This document shows, piece by piece, positions 6,671-10,062 of a stretch of DNA of 10,062 nucleotides. Within the stretch, counting starts at the first letter, position 1; every line of letters begins with the position of its first letter. Location of the stretch: the NCBI GenBank assembly GCA_012799115.1, contig JAAZLY010000163.1, positions 1 to 10,062 on the forward strand. Reading direction: 5' to 3'. The notes under the pieces were generated by a model. The model did not search any database. It was given only the letters and a program-made list of their open reading frames with translations, and was not told the origin of the DNA. Position numbers and translations under genes: made by a program. This DNA comes from Bacillota bacterium (GTDB lineage: Bacteria > Bacillota > Limnochordia > Darwinibacteriales > Darwinibacteriaceae).

Positions 6671-6682
6671 AAAGGAGTGATC
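6671..6682 (+). promoter_or_regulatory. Near-complete Shine-Dalgarno site favouring the potD2 TTG start
   Basis: AAAGGAGTGATC matches the anti-Shine-Dalgarno complement AAAGGAGGTGATC with one base missing. AAGGAG ends 8 bases before the in-frame TTG at 6686, ideal spacing. The competing in-frame ATG at 6668 has a GAAGGG 7 bases upstream and would add six residues to the signal peptide. Both starts are possible; the TTG has the better site. Confidence 0.55.
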
Positions 6683-6685
6683 ACC

Positions 6686-7726
6686 TTGATCAAAAATGGT
6701 AAAAAAGGCCTTATTCTTTTCATTTTGGCGTTGCTAAGTCTTACTATGACGGCGTGCCGCGAGAAACCCACACTCTATGTCTACAATTGGGGCGACTACA
6801 TTGATGAGAGTATCATTGCTGAGTTTGAAGACGAAACGAAGCTGCGAGTTGTTTACGATACATATGCCACCAATGAGGACATGTATGTGAAGATCAAGTC
6901 TGGTGGTAGTAACTATGATGTCATTTTCCCCTCCGATTATATGCTTACCAGGATGCGTGAGGAGGATATGCTGGACAAACTCGACAAGACTGCCATACCC
7001 AATGCCCAGCACATTGAAGAGCGGTTTAGGGGTCTTGAATATGATCTGAACGACGAATACTCTGTTCCCTATACATGGGGTACGGTTGGAATCTTGTACA
7101 ATACCACCATGGTTGATGACGTAGTAGATAGCTGGGATATCCTCTGGGATCCGAAGTATAGCAAGCAGATATTAATGTTGGACAGCCAGCGGGATTCCAT
7201 TGCAGTAGCCCTTCTGAAACTTGGCTACAGCATCAATACCTTGGACCCAGACGAGATTGCGGAAGCAGGGGAGTTATTGAAGGAGCAAAAACCCTTGGTT
7301 TTGGCCTATGTAGTCGACGAGGGTCAGGATAAGATGATTGCAGGCGAAGCCGCCTTAGCTGTAGTCTGGTCTGGAGAGGCCACGGTAGCCCGGATGCAAA
7401 ATCCTGATCTAGCCTTTGCCGTTCCCAAGGAAGGTACGAATCTCTGGTTTGATGTGATGGCGGTACCAAAGGGAGCCAATAATAAGGCAGGGGCTATGCG
7501 CTTTATCAATTTCATGAATGACCCTGAAATCGCTTTGCGGAACGCAGAGTATACTGGTTACTCCACACCCAATCTCGCGGCTCGGGAGATGCTACCTCGA
7601 GACGTTACGACGGATCGCAGCATCTACCCTGAGGAAGAAGACCTTGTAGATGCGGAGATCTTTGTCAATCTTGGCCAAACCCTCAGTCTCTATGATCGAA
7701 TCTGGACGGAGGTTAAGGCCCACTGA
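6686..7726 (+). CDS. potD: Polyamine-binding lipoprotein PotD, second copy (paralogue)
   Basis: A second extracellular substrate-binding lipoprotein of the PotD family. From TTG 6686 it has 346 residues (352 if ATG 6668 is used), with a Lys-rich start, a hydrophobic core and the lipobox MTAC (Cys 24). From the lipobox onward it aligns to the first copy without a single gap over 320 residues, at about 70 percent identity by my hand count. Segments such as YVYNWGDYIDE, the NEDMYVKIKSGGSNYDVIFPS region and KQILMLDSQRDSI are identical. This points to tandem duplication followed by divergence. Candidate ligand residues are Trp 35, Asp 37, Tyr 85, Trp 228, Trp 254, Asp 256 and Tyr 292. There is no second set of permease genes beside it, so it probably shares PotABC. 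The terminators on both sides suggest it is expressed less than, or separately from, potABCD1. Its substrate could be the same polyamine with a different affinity, or a related one. Confidence 0.94.
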   Translation: MIKNGKKGLILFILALLSLTMTACREKPTLYVYNWGDYIDESIIAEFEDETKLRVVYDTYATNEDMYVKIKSGGSNYDVIFPSDYMLTRMREEDMLDKLDKTAIPNAQHIEERFRGLEYDLNDEYSVPYTWGTVGILYNTTMVDDVVDSWDILWDPKYSKQILMLDSQRDSIAVALLKLGYSINTLDPDEIAEAGELLKEQKPLVLAYVVDEGQDKMIAGEAALAVVWSGEATVARMQNPDLAFAVPKEGTNLWFDVMAVPKGANNKAGAMRFINFMNDPEIALRNAEYTGYSTPNLAAREMLPRDVTTDRSIYPEEEDLVDAEIFVNLGQTLSLYDRIWTEVKAH

Positions 7727-7742
7727 TGCAATAGCAAACTTC

Positions 7743-7777
7743 AGCGACTAACGCCTTTTTTGTTAGTCGCTTTTTTT
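7743..7777 (+). terminator. Intrinsic terminator ending the pot region
   Basis: A 10-bp perfect stem, AGCGACTAAC (7743-7752) with GTTAGTCGCT (7762-7771), encloses a T-rich 9-base loop and is followed by T to 7777. It begins 17 bp after the potD2 stop and separates the pot genes from the ABC exporter genes. Confidence 0.92.
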
Positions 7778-7824
7778 GATCCTTTTCCGTCTTAAGGCGG
7801 AGGCAAAGTATGCCTTTAGTGCGT

Positions 7825-7853
7825 GGTCTTGCCAGTCCTAGCCATAGTACAAT
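7825..7853 (+). promoter_or_regulatory. Candidate promoter for the ABC exporter genes
   Basis: TACAAT at 7848-7853 matches the sigma-A -10 at 5 of 6, 30 bp before the GTG start. The only -35 at proper spacing is poor (GGTCTT at 7825-7830, or TGGTCT one base earlier); the better-looking TTGCCA at 7829-7834 is only 13 bp away. Just upstream, AGGCA (7801-7805) and TGCCT (7811-7815) form a short inverted repeat within the imperfect pair CTTAAGGC (7791-7798) and GCCTTTAG (7812-7819). A weak promoter that needs an activator would fit, but this is uncertain. Confidence 0.35.
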
Positions 7854-7882
7854 GCTACTAATGGAAGGCAAGGGGTGATACT

Positions 7883-9595
7883 GTGCAAGGGAAGAATCTG
7901 TTTCGCAGAATGCTACTTAGTGACAGGCGGTCGCGAAGACTGGTGGCACTTTTACCAGTAGTGATTGCCATGGATATAGCGGTCACACTTGGATTAGCAC
8001 ATGTACTTAGGGGAGGAATTGATAAGAGCCTGCAAAATCCTGAAGGGTTTGCATCGTTTGCCTATGGCTTGCTCGGACTCGTCCTCGTAGGTACGTGCGT
8101 GGGGTACCTTCGTAATCGTCTCCGTGGGTCACTTAGTGAAAGGGCAACGGCAGATCTGAGGTACGCGGCTACTAGACAATTTGCCTTTTTGCCCATTGGC
8201 ACTCTGGAGAGTATGCATAGCGGCGATAGCCTCTCGATCCTAACCAATGATCTGCAAGCAGTAAAACGGTTTTTGGATACAGAGGGTTACCTCTTGATGC
8301 ATAGGCCGTTGATGGCCCTTGCGTCACTTATCTACATGTCGCTGATCAGTTGGCAACTCGCTCTGGCGTGTTTGCTCTTTGTACCCATCTTGATGCTTTC
8401 AACCATGAAGATAACCCAACCTATACAGGCTTATAGCAAATCGCTCCAAGAGGAACTGGCGGCGGTGAATGCTTCTAGCCAAGACATTCTGGGTGGAATG
8501 GAAATTGTTAAGGCTTTCAACTTGCAGGATCATCTCAGCGCGATCTTCCGACAACAAGTGAATAAGTCGGTCCAAAAAGGGCAGATGATTGCAGCACGTA
8601 GAGCGCTTCTATCGGCGGTATCCGGTCTCTTGTCATTCTTGCCATTTCTCGTACCCCTCGCGGTAGGAAGCGTTTTGATCACCCGGGGGGCCTTAACTAG
8701 TGGTGGCCTTCTAGCCTTCATCAATCTGTTGAACCACTTAACCTGGCCTTTAGGACAAGTACCCAGCCATTTCGCTAGTTACAAAGGGGCTATGGCAGCT
8801 CTTGAGCGCCTTTATGGCATTATTGGCCTAGAAGTAGAGCGGCAAAGGGGAACTGTCGTGGCGGCTGATGCTCCGCAAATCGTGGAATTTGCCGGCGTAG
8901 ATTATGCCTACCATACAGAGCCTGTTTTGCAGAGCCTAAGTTTCAAGGTAGAGTGCGGTGAAAGGGTAGCCATTGTTGGGGCCAGTGGGAGTGGAAAATC
9001 CACGATCTTCAAGCTGATCACCGGCTTCTATGAGCCTAAAGGTGGAGACATACGTCTCTTTGGGAAGTCTATAGCAGAGTGGAGCCTAGAGGAGCTTCGT
9101 AAGAATATTGCCGTTGTTGCCCAGGAGACCTTTCTCTTCCCAACTACAATTAGGGAGAATATAGCTCTTGGCCGGGATCTATCTCTGGATGAGATCATGC
9201 TGGCGGCTGAAAAAGCGCAGGCCCACGAGTTTGTCATGGCCTTACCCGAGCAATATGAGACAGTTGTGGGTGAGCGAGGTGCTACGCTGTCAGGGGGACA
9301 AAAGCAGCGTCTGGCCATTGCCAGGGCCATCTTGTCTGATCCAAGACTACTCTTATTGGATGAAGCTACATCTGCTTTGGATACAGAATCGGAGCATGCT
9401 GTGGAAAAGGCTTTGGAAAGTGCGATGGAGGGGCGAACGACCATTGTGATCGCCCACCGCTTATCGACAATTCAGAGCATGGATCGAATCTTGGTGCTCG
9501 ATCAGGGAAGAATCGCGGAACTAGGAACACATGAAGAACTTCTGAAGAATGACGGTATCTACGCAAGACTCTACCGGGCCAAGGAGGTGGCTTAA
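7883..9595 (+). CDS. Half-size ABC exporter (TMD-NBD), first subunit of a probable heterodimer
   Basis: A 570-residue type IV (B-subfamily) exporter subunit. Residues about 20-310 are the membrane domain with six hydrophobic segments (near 20-42, 57-76, 138-157, 159-176, 244-266 and 274-292) and the cytoplasmic motif SGDSLSILTNDL (113-124). Residues about 333-570 are the ATPase domain: Walker A GASGSGKS (366-373), Q-loop Gln 414, signature LSGGQ (469-473), Walker B LLLLDE (489-494) with catalytic Glu 494, and switch His 525 in IAHRLSTI. All catalytic residues are canonical. The GTG start is preceded by AAGGGGTG at fitting distance. The stop abuts the start of a second half-exporter. Related pairs export drugs, peptides or lipids; the substrate cannot be read from the sequence, and nothing here specifically ties it to polyamines. 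Confidence 0.94.
   Translation: MQGKNLFRRMLLSDRRSRRLVALLPVVIAMDIAVTLGLAHVLRGGIDKSLQNPEGFASFAYGLLGLVLVGTCVGYLRNRLRGSLSERATADLRYAATRQFAFLPIGTLESMHSGDSLSILTNDLQAVKRFLDTEGYLLMHRPLMALASLIYMSLISWQLALACLLFVPILMLSTMKITQPIQAYSKSLQEELAAVNASSQDILGGMEIVKAFNLQDHLSAIFRQQVNKSVQKGQMIAARRALLSAVSGLLSFLPFLVPLAVGSVLITRGALTSGGLLAFINLLNHLTWPLGQVPSHFASYKGAMAALERLYGIIGLEVERQRGTVVAADAPQIVEFAGVDYAYHTEPVLQSLSFKVECGERVAIVGASGSGKSTIFKLITGFYEPKGGDIRLFGKSIAEWSLEELRKNIAVVAQETFLFPTTIRENIALGRDLSLDEIMLAAEKAQAHEFVMALPEQYETVVGERGATLSGGQKQRLAIARAILSDPRLLLLDEATSALDTESEHAVEKALESAMEGRTTIVIAHRLSTIQSMDRILVLDQGRIAELGTHEELLKNDGIYARLYRAKEVA
9581..9590 (+). promoter_or_regulatory. Strong ribosome binding site of the second half-exporter
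   Basis: AAGGAGGTGG is a full Shine-Dalgarno match, with GGAGG ending 8 bases before the ATG at 9596. It lies inside the last codons of the preceding exporter gene, so the two are co-translated from one message. Confidence 0.8.
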
Positions 9596-10062
9596 ATGGC
9601 TAAGTACAAGAACATGCTGCATATACTCAAAGAGAATAGGATGATGTACTTAGCAGGGATTCTGGTTCTAGGTATCACCAATCCCTTAAGTAATATTGTT
9701 GTGGCCTACCTCCTATTAGAGACCTTTGATCGGGCGGTGTATGATGCGAGTTTCATCCTACCTGTAGCCCTTCGGTTTCTGATCTTAACAGGTGTTATCG
9801 CTCTTTTGACACCCCTTGGGGAATATCTAGTATCTGTTGCAGCCTTAAGGACAACAGGTCGTCTGCGAGAAGCAGTGCTCACCAAGCTCATCCGTCTCGA
9901 TCAGACCGAACTTGGAGAATCCCATTCTGGCGACTATATCTCCCGGGGAACGAATGATGTCCAAGTTGTTGAATCCCTCTATAAGGAGCAATTGCAGCAG
10001 GTTAGTGGAATCTTGCTAAATGGAATTGGCTGCGCCGTGGCCATGCTCCTTTTAGACTGGCG
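9596..10062 (+). CDS. Half-size ABC exporter, second subunit, membrane domain only (cut by window end)
   Basis: The reading frame is open from ATG 9596 to the window end: 155 codons and two bases. The product begins MAKYKNMLHILKENRMM and has hydrophobic segments near 17-40, 54-80 and 136-155. Between them, LRTTGRLREAVLTKLIRLDQ (84-103) and SGDYISRGTNDV (111-122) are the typical intracellular-helix motifs of ABC exporter membrane domains. The remaining membrane helices and the ATPase domain lie beyond the window. No gap separates it from the preceding exporter gene, which fits a heterodimeric exporter. In many such pairs one subunit has a degenerate catalytic site; since the first subunit here is canonical, any degenerate site would be in this one, but that part is not visible. 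Confidence 0.9.
   Translation, partial: MAKYKNMLHILKENRMMYLAGILVLGITNPLSNIVVAYLLLETFDRAVYDASFILPVALRFLILTGVIALLTPLGEYLVSVAALRTTGRLREAVLTKLIRLDQTELGESHSGDYISRGTNDVQVVESLYKEQLQQVSGILLNGIGCAVAMLLLDW

Noticed and set aside
9028..9444. 138-codon antisense open frame opposite the exporter ATPase domain
   Set aside because: Ser-rich translation with no motif, opposite conserved Walker and signature motifs; a shadow of the real gene.

Overview
The window reads as ordinary chromosomal DNA from a motile Gram-positive bacterium of the Firmicutes (Bacillota), probably a clostridia-like or deeper lineage. The reasons are strong AGGAGG-type ribosome binding sites, frequent GTG and TTG starts, lipoprotein binding proteins, a sigma-A consensus promoter, a sigma-28-type flagellin promoter, and several U-tract terminators. 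I cannot name the genus. No rRNA, tRNA, CRISPR array, insertion sequence or phage gene is visible.

Layout. Positions 1-1176 (minus strand) hold the first 392 codons of a phosphoglucomutase/phosphomannomutase-family enzyme whose 3' end lies outside the window. Positions 1285-2118 (minus strand) hold a compact flagellin with its own sigma-28-like promoter and a terminator. A divergent control region of about 200 bp (2119-2319) separates it from the main unit. That region carries a near-perfect sigma-A promoter followed at once by three alternating GTTTAG/CTAAAC half-sites at an 11-bp period.

The plus-strand unit at 2320-7726 is a polyamine (spermidine/putrescine) ABC uptake operon. It runs HTH-cupin regulator, potA (ATPase), potB and potC (permeases), potD1 (lipoprotein binding protein), an intrinsic terminator, then a second binding-protein paralogue, potD2, and a final terminator. 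The genes from potA to potD1 are packed with 4-, 7- and about 62-bp overlaps. The regulator most likely senses polyamine through its cupin domain and controls the operon, itself included, through the half-site array. The internal terminator should lower expression of potD2 relative to potABCD1. The two binding proteins align without gaps over 320 residues, with about 70 percent identity by hand count, so they look like a tandem duplication.

Positions 7883-10062 hold a second transport unit: a complete half-size ABC exporter (TMD-NBD), followed after zero bases by the membrane domain of a second half-exporter cut by the window end. This is the usual layout of a heterodimeric exporter.

I see no wholly new system. 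The points most worth a second look are the phased operator array, the terminator between the paralogous potD genes, the changed ligand-site residues in both PotD proteins, the long potC/potD1 overlap, and the unusual ends of the flagellin.
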